Source: Methanolobus tindarius DSM 2278 (lineage in GTDB: Archaea; Halobacteriota; Methanosarcinia; Methanosarcinales; Methanosarcinaceae). Taken from it: a stretch of 64,000 nucleotides of DNA. Location of the stretch: NCBI RefSeq assembly GCF_000504205.1, contig NZ_AZAJ01000001.1, positions 2,888,879 to 2,952,878 of the forward strand, written 5' to 3'. A program made the translations under genes and the position numbers. Of the stretch, positions 28,996 to 37,867 are shown one piece after another. Position 1 is the first letter of the stretch; the number at the start of each line of letters is the position of its first letter. The notes under the pieces are model-generated. The model had not been told where the DNA came from and did no database searches. It saw only the letters and a list, made by a program, of their open reading frames with translations.

Positions 28996-29412
28996 CTATT
29001 TTTCAGGAATCTGAAGTTTATTCTTCTTCCTGTACGTCATCCCATTGAATATCGCAACGGTATCTCCCTGGTCATCTGTAATGTTTACAACGTAGGTTGA
29101 TATTTTCGGGTTGATGGATGTTTCCTTTGCTTCTGCATAAAGAGTGCCTTCTACTGCGGCTTTGACAAAGGATATGTCGGCATTGATAGCAACAGCAACA
29201 GTCCCATAGGAATTTGAAGCAGCAGCAAATGCCATATCTGCAAGTGTAAATATTGCTCCGCCGTGCACAGTGCCCAGGATATTGTGATGTCTTTTTTCTA
29301 TCCTCATTTCGGCTTTAGCATAGCCTTCTGAGACTTCAGTTATTTTCATGCCGGAATTTGATGCGAAACATTCCTGAGAAAAATATCTTTGGATATCATT
29401 CATGTTTTCCAT
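28996..29412 (-). CDS. PaaI-like hot-dog fold acyl-CoA thioesterase
   Basis: 138 residues from ATG 29412, preferred over an upstream GTG at 29439 because GAGGG lies about 6 bases before it. The hot-dog helix reads HGGAIFTLADMAFAAASNS, with the catalytic-type Asp in LADMAF, and the preceding strand contains NILGTVHGG, both typical of PaaI-type thioesterases that hydrolyse aryl or medium-chain acyl-CoA. Its position beside a phenylacetate-CoA-ligase-like gene suggests CoA recycling or removal of misloaded CoA esters (inference). Confidence 0.88.
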   Translation of the reverse strand: MENMNDIQRYFSQECFASNSGMKITEVSEGYAKAEMRIEKRHHNILGTVHGGAIFTLADMAFAAASNSYGTVAVAINADISFVKAAVEGTLYAEAKETSINPKISTYVVNITDDQGDTVAIFNGMTYRKKNKLQIPEK

Positions 29413-29536
29413 AAAAACCCTCATTGAGTGATGTCCCACTCAGTTTGTTTTCTTCATACTTATATTAGTTGTTAATTGGTCGGTTAATTGTTTGCAGATA
29501 ATATCTGAGATGATTAATCATGATAAATAAGGGTTA

Positions 29537-29547
29537 GCTATATATAC
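29537..29547 (+). promoter_or_regulatory. TATA box of the micro-protein gene
   Basis: GCTATATATAC lies about 30-40 bases before the ATG at 29577, so transcription should begin within about 10 bases of the start codon, giving a leaderless or nearly leaderless mRNA. Confidence 0.55.
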
Positions 29548-29576
29548 AAATAAGATATAGTCTATCATGATAAAAC

Positions 29577-29690
29577 ATGACAGAATATTACGTTAATCAC
29601 AGCCCATACAGTTTTGGAACATTCTTCCTTTCACTGATGATCGCTCTCATAACCTATTACTCATTCCTCAGCTACCACGGTGTAGTTTGA
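29577..29690 (+). CDS. 37-residue membrane micro-protein, unrecognised
   Basis: A complete short frame from ATG 29577 to TGA 29690. The product starts MTEYYVNHSPYSFGTFF and continues with a single hydrophobic helix (residues about 15-31) ending in SYHGVV. It has a well placed TATA box, and a large hairpin and a T7 run follow it, so it looks like a compact independent transcript of about 250 bases. Codon choice resembles that of neighbours. I do not recognise a family. It could be a small subunit or regulator of a membrane complex, or the frame could be incidental to a non-coding RNA. Confidence 0.5.
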   Translation: MTEYYVNHSPYSFGTFFLSLMIALITYYSFLSYHGVV

Positions 29691-30169
29691 TTTGTACCAC
29701 AAAGAAGGATTGGGTCTATTTGGGGACTAGTGTAGAAAAGAGCATAAATGGATGATACGATCCATTTGCTCTTTTCCCTTCATATGTCATCAATCTACAA
29801 CAACATTTGTTAGTTGTTTTTTTATTGTGCCTGGTTCTTGTTTCTATCATTTTCATCATTTTCTTATGTCTTTCCTTTATTCAAAGTTCAGAATACATAG
29901 TTATATTTAAGTTTTAACAAACATTTAGCATTTAATTAATATATATCTTCAATTTCTTAGTATGTGGCGTTTTAATATGGATATATATTTTTGACAATAT
30001 AAAACACTGCTAATTTTTGGGCTGTTTTGCAAAATATTTATATTGCACTGAGTAATTGCTTTACTTTACAGGACAAAAAAATTGCTACTTACGGACCGGT
30101 TAAAAGGCAGACAATTTATTTGTTTACCATGGGCTGTTTGAAGTGACAATTAGAGTAGGGGTAATAGGT
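29691..30169. other. Intergenic region with strong hairpin and leader of the next kinase
   Basis: Apart from the hairpin at 29735-29776 and a T7 run at 29817-29823, this 480-base stretch is AT-rich. A TATA-like AAATATTTATATTG at about 30032-30045 probably drives the kinase at 30170. I see no other gene. Confidence 0.45.
29735..29776 (+). ncRNA. Long stem-loop downstream of the micro-protein
   Basis: The arm GAAAAGAGCA-T-AAATGGAT (29735-29753) pairs with ATCCATTTGCTCTTTTC (29760-29776) over 17 pairs with one bulged T and a six-base loop. With the T7 run at 29817 this may be the 3' structure of a small mRNA or a stable small RNA. Confidence 0.5.
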
Positions 30170-31822
30170 GTGTTAGGTAATGATAAAGTAGATGATATTG
30201 CTGATTTGGACTCAATGGATATACCCGACTCGGTAAAACGGGAATTATTTCAAAAAACAGCTCTTCTTTCAGGATTGCTTCGTTCCGTTCCTGATCTTGT
30301 TTTTTTTAAGGATACAGATGGTATTTTTCTTTCATGCAATGAAATGTTTTCCAGATATGTAGGTAAACCTGCAAGCGAGATTATAGGAAAGACGAGCCAT
30401 GATATTTTTGACAGAAGCAGAGCTGACTTTTTCCGCTCTAACGATAAACGAGTGCTTGAATCCGGCCATTCTTATAAAAGTGTGGAATGGATAGACCGTG
30501 CCGATGGAAAAAGAATTCTTCTTGAAACGTTTAAAACCCCACTTTTTACTGAGGAACATGAACTCATAGGTGTTGTTGGTGTCGGTCGTGATATAACTGA
30601 GCGTAAGCGTGCCGAGATTGAGTTAAAAGACAAGAAGAATGAACTGTTCCAGATAGTAAATGGAAGTCCTATTCCGGCATTTGTGATTAACAAAGATCAT
30701 GATATTATATACTGGAACAAAGCCTGTGAGAATACAACAGGCATAAAATCCAAAGACATAATTGGAACCAGAAATTCCTGGATGCCTTTCTATGATAGTA
30801 AAAGACCGGTACTTGCAGATCTTATTGTTGATAATTGTCTTAATGACATAGAAAAGGTATATGGTGATAAAAAGCTGCAACCTTCTTTTGTTGAAGGTGG
30901 TTACCAGGCAGAAGATTATTTTGACGTAATTGGCAGATGGATTCTTTTTACTGCTGCTCCTATAAGGGATCATAACAATGAGATCATAGGAGCAATCGAA
31001 ACACTTCAGGATATCAGTTTGTCCAAACAGGCTGAACAGGCAATGCTGGAAGCTAAAATGCTGGCGGAGAATACTTCACGCACAAAGAGCGAGTTTCTCT
31101 GCAATATGAATCATGAACTTAGAACTCCCTTAAACCTTATTCTGGGGTATGCAGATCTTCTTCTGGCAGAAGAAACCGGAACTCTGAATGAAGAACAGAG
31201 ACATTTCTCTGAGATTATCAAATTCGCAGGGTCCAGATTCCTGGACCTGGTTGATTCTTTGATATACATTGCTGAGATAGAAGAAGGAAAAATGGAACTT
31301 GATGTTGATTTATTTTCAGTCCCAAATCTTATGTCTGATGTAAAGAGGATGCTAAGTTCTCAAGCACTCAAAAAAGGTGTAAGTCTGGAGTTTGATATTC
31401 ATCCTTCTGTAACAGTTGTATATGCTGATAAGTCCAAGATAAAAACAATTTTGCACCATCTGATCAGTAATGGGATAAAATTCACACCATCCGGTGGAAC
31501 TGTTCTTGTAATTATCAGACAGAACCAGAATAATGAACTTAAGCTGATTGTAAAAGATGATGGAATAGGTATATCAGAAGAAGATCAGAAGAGACTGTAC
31601 AATGCTTTCGTTCAGCTTGACTGGTCGCTTAACCGTAAATTTGAGGGTTCCGGGCTTGGTCTGAGTATTGTCAAGAAATTTGTGGAAGCACAGGGAGGCA
31701 CAATCAGTCTTAAAAGCAAACCCGGTGAAGGAAGCACATTTGAAGTACTCTTGCCACTGTCTTCCTCAGAAAACTCCGGTGTACTTGGAGACATGTGCAA
31801 TAGTACGGAATATCTTGAATAG
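30170..31822 (+). CDS. Soluble two-PAS sensor histidine kinase
   Basis: About 550 residues. PAS1 (about 35-150) carries VPDLVFFKDTDGIFLSCN, the same module seen in three other kinases here. PAS2 (about 165-290) has FVINKDHDIIYWNKACE and a long insert containing SWMPFYDSKRPVLADLIVDN, a subtype I associate with multi-PAS archaeal and delta-proteobacterial sensors. HisKA reads [11 protein letters not shown] (His315), with Asn in place of the usual Ser; ATPase motifs NGIKFTP, DDGIGIS and GSGLGLSI are intact. I chose GTG 30170 because AGGGGT lies about 10 bases upstream; GTG 30143 is in frame but lacks a ribosome site. Confidence 0.9.
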   Translation: MLGNDKVDDIADLDSMDIPDSVKRELFQKTALLSGLLRSVPDLVFFKDTDGIFLSCNEMFSRYVGKPASEIIGKTSHDIFDRSRADFFRSNDKRVLESGHSYKSVEWIDRADGKRILLETFKTPLFTEEHELIGVVGVGRDITERKRAEIELKDKKNELFQIVNGSPIPAFVINKDHDIIYWNKACENTTGIKSKDIIGTRNSWMPFYDSKRPVLADLIVDNCLNDIEKVYGDKKLQPSFVEGGYQAEDYFDVIGRWILFTAAPIRDHNNEIIGAIETLQDISLSKQAEQAMLEAKMLAENTSRTKSEFLCNMNHELRTPLNLILGYADLLLAEETGTLNEEQRHFSEIIKFAGSRFLDLVDSLIYIAEIEEGKMELDVDLFSVPNLMSDVKRMLSSQALKKGVSLEFDIHPSVTVVYADKSKIKTILHHLISNGIKFTPSGGTVLVIIRQNQNNELKLIVKDDGIGISEEDQKRLYNAFVQLDWSLNRKFEGSGLGLSIVKKFVEAQGGTISLKSKPGEGSTFEVLLPLSSSENSGVLGDMCNSTEYLE

Positions 31823-31832
31823 ATGTAAATTT

Positions 31833-32234
31833 TCAGAGGATTTCATCATCCTCTATTTCCACATCAAGCACTTCCAGCTTAATCTCTTCCCCGTTTCCAT
31901 TAAAGCACTTCCAGTTATCCGGTCCGAAAGGGTGACCAACTATTATATGGTGGTTTCCGGTTTTGCTGAACAGCCGGAGATCAGCCTTTGAAGGTCTTAT
32001 AATGGAACTGGGATGGCTGTGTACAGAGCCAACAGCGGAGATATTTGGCATCATAAAGAGTTTAAGAACTGCATTGATTTCACTGGACTCAGTTCCTGGA
32101 AGTATAAGTACATCCGTAATAATGCCATCTTTTGTTTCCAGAAGCCCGGCAAATTCATTTGGAAAAGTTGATTTGCTAACCTCCATGATAAAGTCCAGAG
32201 TTTCTCTGGCAATTCCCTTTATTGTTTCGCTCAT
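31833..32234 (-). CDS. JAMM/MPN-domain metalloprotease-like protein
   Basis: 133 residues comprising almost only a JAMM domain. The zinc and catalytic residues are visible: E27 in NEFAGLL, then HSHP at 72-75 followed by S82 and D85 (HSHP-x6-S-x2-D). Archaeal single-domain JAMM proteins remove ubiquitin-like SAMP modifiers or act in sulfur-carrier processing; which of these applies is not visible. It is convergent with the kinase ending at 31822, ten bases away. Confidence 0.9.
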   Translation of the reverse strand: MSETIKGIARETLDFIMEVSKSTFPNEFAGLLETKDGIITDVLILPGTESSEINAVLKLFMMPNISAVGSVHSHPSSIIRPSKADLRLFSKTGNHHIIVGHPFGPDNWKCFNGNGEEIKLEVLDVEIEDDEIL

Positions 32235-32342
32235 CTGTTAATTCTACACATGGAGAACATATAAATTTTTTCAAAACACTATTATTATGAGAGGATCATG
32301 AGAGATTGAAGACAAGCTAAAAATGATTTCAGGTGTTGGCAA

Positions 32343-33572
32343 ATGGATGAGAAACCAAAAGTAATACTTTGCAGGGAAGGAGATAATACTCTGGGCGAAC
32401 GGTCACTTGAATTACACGAGAACGCCGGTGGAGTTATCGGTACATGCGGAAAAGTTCCTCTTAATAATATTGAAGACCTGAGCCTTGCGTATACTCCCGG
32501 AGTAGCTGAACCATGCAGAAAAATAGCAAAAAAACAGGATGATGTCTATAAATACACAATGAAACGTAATTCTGTGGCAGTTATCAGCGATGGATCGGCG
32601 GTTTTAGGTCTTGGTAATATTGGTGCACATGCAGCGCTTCCGGTAATGGAAGGAAAAGCATTGATATTCAGGGAACTTGCCGGGATAGATGCAGTCCCAA
32701 TTTGTATTGATACTACAGATACTGAAGAAATCATAAAAACAATCAAAAATATCGCACCTGCATTTGGTGGTATAAATCTGGAAGACATAAGTGCTCCAAG
32801 ATGTTTCACTATTGAGGAAAGGTTGCGAAAAGAACTGCCTATTCCTGTATTCCATGATGACCAGCATGGAACCGCTGTTGTTGTAATTGCCGGTCTTCTG
32901 AATGCCCTGAAAATCACAGGTAAAAAGATGAGTAAGATAAAAGTGGTTGTTTCAGGAGCTGGTGCTGCAGGAAAAGCAATAGCATTAAAGCTTATACTTG
33001 CAGGTGCAAATCCCGAAAAATTACTTATTTGTGACAGTCACGGAATTATTCATAAAGGTCGAAAGGAAGGCATGAATCCTGAGAAAGAAGACCTTGCGGA
33101 AGTAACCAATAAGCACGTTATCAAAGGTACACTTGCAGATGCAATGCAGGATGCTGATGTATTTATTGGTGTTTCCGCACCGGGTATTGTTAGTGGGGAA
33201 ATGGTTGCATCCATGGCTTCAGATCCAATTGTCTTTGCCATGGCAAATCCCGTCCCTGAAATAATGCCGTCTGAAGCTAAAATGGAAGGTGTGAGGATTG
33301 TTGCCACCGGACGTTCGGATTGTCCGAACCAGATTAACAATTGTCTTGGTTTTCCGGGTCTTTTCCGTGGAGCCCTTGATGTCTGTGCCATTGACATTAC
33401 ACCTGAAATGGAAATGGCTGCTGTGTATGCACTTGCCGATATTGTAAAGGATGAAGAGCTGGACGAGAACTATATAATCCCGGGTCCGCTTGACAAAAAA
33501 GTTGTGAAAACAATTGCAAAAGCAGTTTCAAACGAAGCTATCAGGAATGGTGTTGCAAGAAGTTTCTATTAA
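32343..33572 (+). CDS. Malic enzyme, NAD(P)-dependent decarboxylating malate dehydrogenase
   Basis: 409 residues, the length of short prokaryotic malic enzymes. It oxidatively decarboxylates malate to pyruvate. Motifs: SLAYTPGVAEPC, then VAVISDGSAVLGLGNIGAHA, metal-site region FHDDQHGTA, Rossmann motif GAGAAGKA, and CPNQINNCLGFPGLFRGALD. The ribosome site AGGTG is 8-12 bases before the ATG. Its last 45 bases overlap, in antisense, the end of the kinase on the other strand. In a methanogen it could generate pyruvate or reducing power for biosynthesis. Confidence 0.95.
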   Translation: MDEKPKVILCREGDNTLGERSLELHENAGGVIGTCGKVPLNNIEDLSLAYTPGVAEPCRKIAKKQDDVYKYTMKRNSVAVISDGSAVLGLGNIGAHAALPVMEGKALIFRELAGIDAVPICIDTTDTEEIIKTIKNIAPAFGGINLEDISAPRCFTIEERLRKELPIPVFHDDQHGTAVVVIAGLLNALKITGKKMSKIKVVVSGAGAAGKAIALKLILAGANPEKLLICDSHGIIHKGRKEGMNPEKEDLAEVTNKHVIKGTLADAMQDADVFIGVSAPGIVSGEMVASMASDPIVFAMANPVPEIMPSEAKMEGVRIVATGRSDCPNQINNCLGFPGLFRGALDVCAIDITPEMEMAAVYALADIVKDEELDENYIIPGPLDKKVVKTIAKAVSNEAIRNGVARSFY

Positions 33573-35336
33573 GCATTCGTTTTTCGGATCAACAGGAAGA
33601 AAAATATGCACACTTGTACCTTTCCCTTCTGTTGACTCGACCCATATCCTGCCATTATGTGCGTCAACCACTTTTTTAGCTATATGCAGTCCAATTCCGT
33701 TTCCTCCATATCTGCGGGTGGAAGAACCATCAATTTGATAAAACGGATCGAATATTTTCTTTAATTCAGAAGGCGGAATTCCAATTCCAGTATCGCTTAC
33801 TTCAATATGAATTCCATCATCAATCTCACAGGCAAGGATTTCAACATTGCCGTTTTCAGGTGTGAATTTTAGAGCATTATCTATCAATTTATACATTAGT
33901 TGCGGAAGGAAATAGACGTCACCATTTATTATAGGAAGATTTTCTGTTACCTTTTTCTGCAAATTTATTTTTCTTTTTGTTGCTTCGAACTCATGGTGAC
34001 TGACTGCATTATCTATAACATTCTCCATTTGTATAGGATCGAATTGGTAACATGTTTTACCGGCAAGCACACTTGCCATATAAAGCAATGAATCGATAAG
34101 ATTTCCAAGTTTTTTGGAACTGTTAAATATAGCATCAACTGACTTTTTTTGTTTTTGGTTTAAATTCCCAATTTGATTATCAATGAGTATTTCGCTGTAT
34201 CCGCGGATAGAATTAAGTGGAGTTTTGAGTTCGTGACTGAGATTAGATATGAATTCATATTTCATTATCTCCATGGATTTTAGTTCCTCATAGGCTCTTA
34301 TCAGTTTCCTGTTGCGCTCATTCAGTTTATCCTGAGCCTCCTGCTGTCCAATGGCACTGCCAATAATGTTAGCCACCGCACCAAGAACCGTAACGTCTTC
34401 TATACTCCATTTTCCTGTGTCTTTGACATTATCAAGACCAATAAACCCGTTCACTTTCCCGCTTACATAAACAGGAAGCACAAGCAGTGAAGTTATATCC
34501 TGCATCTCCAGGATCTCTTTCTCTGCAGAGGCTTCAGGAGGCATTTTTGCTACTTCTTTAACATGAATTATTTCATTTCTTCCGATTTTATCCATCCACC
34601 AGGGAAACATGTCCTGTGGCAGATCCTGAAGATTATCTTTCTGGGCTTCAACTCCTTCCTCATTCCATTCGTGTGTATTGCTCATGGTTAAATTTTCATC
34701 GTCAAAACGGAACAGGTAAGCGCGGCTTGCTCCGCATACATTGCATGTTTTTCCAAGAGATTCGACAATAACTTCATCCAGATTATCAGGTGCAACAAGG
34801 GCGGAGGAAATAAAAGATATTACTTTTTCTATCTCCAGTTTTCTATGTAAAAGCAGGCCTGATTCGTTTTCATCAATATCAACGCAGAAATTCTCTTTGT
34901 TTTCAAAAGAGAAACTGCGATCTTCAACATACCATGCAAATAGCTCCTTCTTGGAATTACCGGTTCTTGCATCAACTTTTTTGCATCGAATATCTTTTTC
35001 GATATTTAGTTTTGTATTCCATTTGCAGGTAAATATCTGGTCATTCTCTATTTCAGGAATGCTATTTTCTGAATTATTGTTGTCATTGTGGGAATTGCAG
35101 CAAAAAACATTATCCATGGATAATCCATATATTTCTTCTATGGCAAATCCTGTAATTCTGGTAAATGCAGGGTTACAGTAGTGAATGTATCTCTGCATGT
35201 CTGTAAGTAAAACTCCCAGTGGAAGCTCTTTGTACAGGGTAAGTTTATCCGGACTAATAATAGACTGGTACTGTTCACATTTTCCAGCATCAAACGAAGA
35301 TTCAGTTACTGTTGAGTTGTTCTCCTTGCAATGCAT
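33528..35336 (-). CDS. Soluble PAS-GAF sensor histidine kinase
   Basis: 602 residues. One PAS domain (about 30-110, ELPLGVLLTDMQRYIHYCN), a Cys-containing linker, then a GAF domain (about 165-335) with SRAYLFRF, NTHEWNEEGVEAQ and GFIGLDN, and a short coiled coil. HisKA has LSHELKTPLNS (His368), and the ATPase part has NALKFTP, DTGIGIP and YGGNGIGLHI. The GAF and ATPase regions closely match the kinase at 53312-56077, so the two form a subfamily distinct from the PAS-only kinases. The 3' end overlaps the malic enzyme gene by 45 bases. Confidence 0.93.
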   Translation of the reverse strand: MHCKENNSTVTESSFDAGKCEQYQSIISPDKLTLYKELPLGVLLTDMQRYIHYCNPAFTRITGFAIEEIYGLSMDNVFCCNSHNDNNNSENSIPEIENDQIFTCKWNTKLNIEKDIRCKKVDARTGNSKKELFAWYVEDRSFSFENKENFCVDIDENESGLLLHRKLEIEKVISFISSALVAPDNLDEVIVESLGKTCNVCGASRAYLFRFDDENLTMSNTHEWNEEGVEAQKDNLQDLPQDMFPWWMDKIGRNEIIHVKEVAKMPPEASAEKEILEMQDITSLLVLPVYVSGKVNGFIGLDNVKDTGKWSIEDVTVLGAVANIIGSAIGQQEAQDKLNERNRKLIRAYEELKSMEIMKYEFISNLSHELKTPLNSIRGYSEILIDNQIGNLNQKQKKSVDAIFNSSKKLGNLIDSLLYMASVLAGKTCYQFDPIQMENVIDNAVSHHEFEATKRKINLQKKVTENLPIINGDVYFLPQLMYKLIDNALKFTPENGNVEILACEIDDGIHIEVSDTGIGIPPSELKKIFDPFYQIDGSSTRRYGGNGIGLHIAKKVVDAHNGRIWVESTEGKGTSVHIFLPVDPKNECLIETSCNTIPDSFV

Positions 35337-35474
35337 TTCTCCTCACACTTAAAATATTGCACTATTCAGGAAGATTCCATCTATTTCCATATTTTATATA
35401 ATACAATCATATATTAATATTTGCAATATATTATTGCATGTAAATATAAGAGCAGTTCAAGAGCAGATTTTGAC

Positions 35475-36902
35475 TCAATTCAGTAGGAGATAGATTATTC
35501 CTGAGACAGCAGCTCCTGCAAATGTAGCAACAAAATTAACACCGCTGTTTGAAAGCATACCACGTTTCTGGAGTGTTGCACCAAGAATACTGTCAATATT
35601 AGTTCCAAGGAAACCACCGGCTGTTGTAATAGCTATTGCCATACCGGCATCTTCCACCCTTCCAAAAATAACAGGTAGAAGACCAATTACCATGGAACCA
35701 AGAAGTGCTGCTATTTCACCAAGTATGGTAACTGCTCCGTCAACACCGGCATTAGTTGGTTTCAGTGTGGTTATCATTATTGGCTGGGAATGGGCGGTTG
35801 TTCCAACCTCACTTGCAAGTGTATCCCCGGTTGCAGTAGCCACAGTGCCCAGGTAAGCGAAAATTATCAGGTCTGCATATTGTGGATATATTCCGTAACA
35901 TATGGCAAGAACCAGAGCTGCCGTACTGTTGCTGAAAACATTCTCATAGCTCCTGACACCGCCTTTGGACTGTGCAAGTCCAATAGATTCCTTGTACCTG
36001 TACTTGTATTTGGTAAAAGCTCCTCCAAGTATGAAGAATGTGAGCAACAGGACGAACCAGAAAAGTTCGCTGAATACTATTATAAGAACTCCAAGAAGGG
36101 TAGCACTAAAAAGAGCTGAAAGATCAGCTATTTTTGTCTTGTATGCAAGATAACCTAGAATCATGGAAAAAACAAGTGCAAAGAACATCTGCTGCGGTGG
36201 CACTGAGTAGCCAAAAGAACTGAACAGCCACATTGACATTCCTGAACCAAGTGGTACAGAAAGGTTATTATCGATGTTAGATGGAATTGATTCAAAAAGT
36301 GCTCCTGTTACCGAACCAATTACCGCAAGGAAAAAGAGCATGTTAAGGTCTATAGTAATATCCTGCCAGTGCATAAGCCAGAGTCCGGCTAAATAAGCTG
36401 TCAATATGCCTGTACCCAAGAGTACGATACTGGAAGGAAGTAAGCAGCATTCTGCTTCCTCTGCATCCGATTTACAACGCAGGAGTTGAAGTTGCTTGCG
36501 ATGTCTGATGAAGTTTGCTGAACTTGTTCCAAAAGTGGATATTGCAATTGCACCTGCTATTACGTACAACGGAAGCCTGTAAGGCGTAAATTCCAGTAAT
36601 GCACTTATCAGCATCAGGATGAATACGGATATCGCAAGGTTCTTTGCGCTTTTAAGTCCCTCGTTTATTTTGTCCGTAAGCATACCCCTTGCACCAGGAA
36701 GCGGTTTTTTATACAAATAGCGATTAAGGGACCAGTCTTCAGGAAGAAATGTCAGTGCGAGTATCATTAAAAAACTAAGTATCAAAAGGATCTCAGGACC
36801 GATAAAAGGAAACAGAAGTATAAGGAAACCAAAAGCAGCATGAAGTAGTTGCCTTCTGTATTCATGTTCCATGTTCTCAAATATATTAGGAATGCCTGTC
36901 AT
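35475..36902 (-). CDS. DUF92 membrane protein with N-terminal dolichol/phytol-kinase-like half
   Basis: 475 residues, about twelve membrane helices. The C-terminal part, from about residue 200, is DUF92: SKGGVRSYENVFSNSTAA, ATATGDTLASEVGTT, PTNAGVDGAVTILGE and GGFLGTNIDSILGA. Plant VTE6 of this family phosphorylates phytyl phosphate. The N-terminal 190 residues (EYRRQLLHAAFGFLILL, TFGTSSANFIR) resemble the CTP-dependent dolichol/phytol kinase family, but the usual GD is GT here. It may act in salvage of isoprenoid alcohols for archaeal lipids (inference). Start ATG 36902; an internal ATG at 36872 (MEHEYRRQ) is also possible. Confidence 0.8.
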   Translation of the reverse strand: MTGIPNIFENMEHEYRRQLLHAAFGFLILLFPFIGPEILLILSFLMILALTFLPEDWSLNRYLYKKPLPGARGMLTDKINEGLKSAKNLAISVFILMLISALLEFTPYRLPLYVIAGAIAISTFGTSSANFIRHRKQLQLLRCKSDAEEAECCLLPSSIVLLGTGILTAYLAGLWLMHWQDITIDLNMLFFLAVIGSVTGALFESIPSNIDNNLSVPLGSGMSMWLFSSFGYSVPPQQMFFALVFSMILGYLAYKTKIADLSALFSATLLGVLIIVFSELFWFVLLLTFFILGGAFTKYKYRYKESIGLAQSKGGVRSYENVFSNSTAALVLAICYGIYPQYADLIIFAYLGTVATATGDTLASEVGTTAHSQPIMITTLKPTNAGVDGAVTILGEIAALLGSMVIGLLPVIFGRVEDAGMAIAITTAGGFLGTNIDSILGATLQKRGMLSNSGVNFVATFAGAAVSGIIYLLLN

Positions 36903-37255
36903 ATCGATCGATGCTTTTTACATAATGATTTTTGATTTGCTTTTTATTTCAGATAAATTTTAAGCTATATATTGATAATGATTATTCCATTATTATAATA
37001 TTAATATATTTTCCTGTTTTTCAATGGATTTGTCGTCTTTATTTGAAAAAACCAATTACAAGAGTATCATGTCATGGTATTACATGACATGTTTTAAACG
37101 AATATATTAAAATAATAGTAACCCTTAAACTCACAGACCTATCTGGAGAATACCGGGAAGCAGATTCCCTTTTTGAGATAAAAAACCGCATTTTGCATTG
37201 CAATCTGTGAAGTTTCTCTTTTTGTATTCATATGGCCATTTAGGAAGGTGTTTCT
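36903..37255. promoter_or_regulatory. Regulatory region of the acyl-CoA/2-oxoacid oxidoreductase operon
   Basis: CATGTCATG (37068-37076) and CATGACATG (37083-37091) form a perfect 9-base inverted repeat with a 6-base spacer, an operator-like site. A TATA element AATATATTAA follows at 37101-37110. About 45 bases into the predicted leader is GGGAA-GCAGA-TTCCC-TTTTT (37155-37174), which looks like an intrinsic terminator or attenuator. The plus-strand XRE-cupin gene starts at 37256. Confidence 0.55.
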
Positions 37256-37810
37256 ATGCAGGAAAAGATCAAAGAAATTGCAGCCCGTGTAAGGGAATTA
37301 CGTGATATTTCCGATATTTCCGTTGAGGAAATGGCCGGAAAACTGGCATTGTCTGTTGACACTTATTCTAATTATGAAGCCGGGGAAGAGGATATACCTG
37401 CAAGCATTCTGCTTGAGATCGCCCAGATTCTCAATGTAGATATGTCAGTATTGCTTACAGGTGAAGTTCCAAGAATGCATGTTTTCTCAGTTACCCGTAA
37501 AGATAAGGGTGTAAGTGCAGAGCGCCGCAAAGATTACAAGTACCAGAACATTGCTGCAAATTTCGCTCATAAGAAAGCTGAGCCTTTTGTTGTAAGAGTT
37601 GACCCAAAACCCGAAGGTACAGCAATTTCAACTAACAGTCATCCTGGTCAGGAATTTGATTATGTCCTGGAAGGAACCCTGAAAGTGGTTATCCATAACA
37701 ACGAGATTGTTCTTGAAGAAGGAGATTCCATATTCTTTGATTCCAGCTATGAACACGGAATGCAGGCACTCGGTGGCAAACCTGCAAAGTTTCTGGCTGT
37801 GATATTGTAA
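37256..37810 (+). CDS. XRE-family transcriptional regulator with C-terminal cupin domain
   Basis: 184 residues: an HTH-XRE domain (about 10-65, [22 protein letters not shown]) and a cupin domain (about 100-184, with [33 protein letters not shown]). The cupin probably binds a small effector such as an acid or acyl-CoA. It has a strong GGAAGGTG ribosome site and is 57 bases before the acyl-CoA synthetase on the same strand, so it most likely controls this operon, perhaps through the palindrome at 37068-37091. It is paralogous to the regulator at 50206-50781. Confidence 0.93.
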   Translation: MQEKIKEIAARVRELRDISDISVEEMAGKLALSVDTYSNYEAGEEDIPASILLEIAQILNVDMSVLLTGEVPRMHVFSVTRKDKGVSAERRKDYKYQNIAANFAHKKAEPFVVRVDPKPEGTAISTNSHPGQEFDYVLEGTLKVVIHNNEIVLEEGDSIFFDSSYEHGMQALGGKPAKFLAVIL

Positions 37811-37867
37811 TTTAGTTTTAATTGATGCTTTAATTTATGTTTTAACTTATGCTTATTCGGAGGTAGT

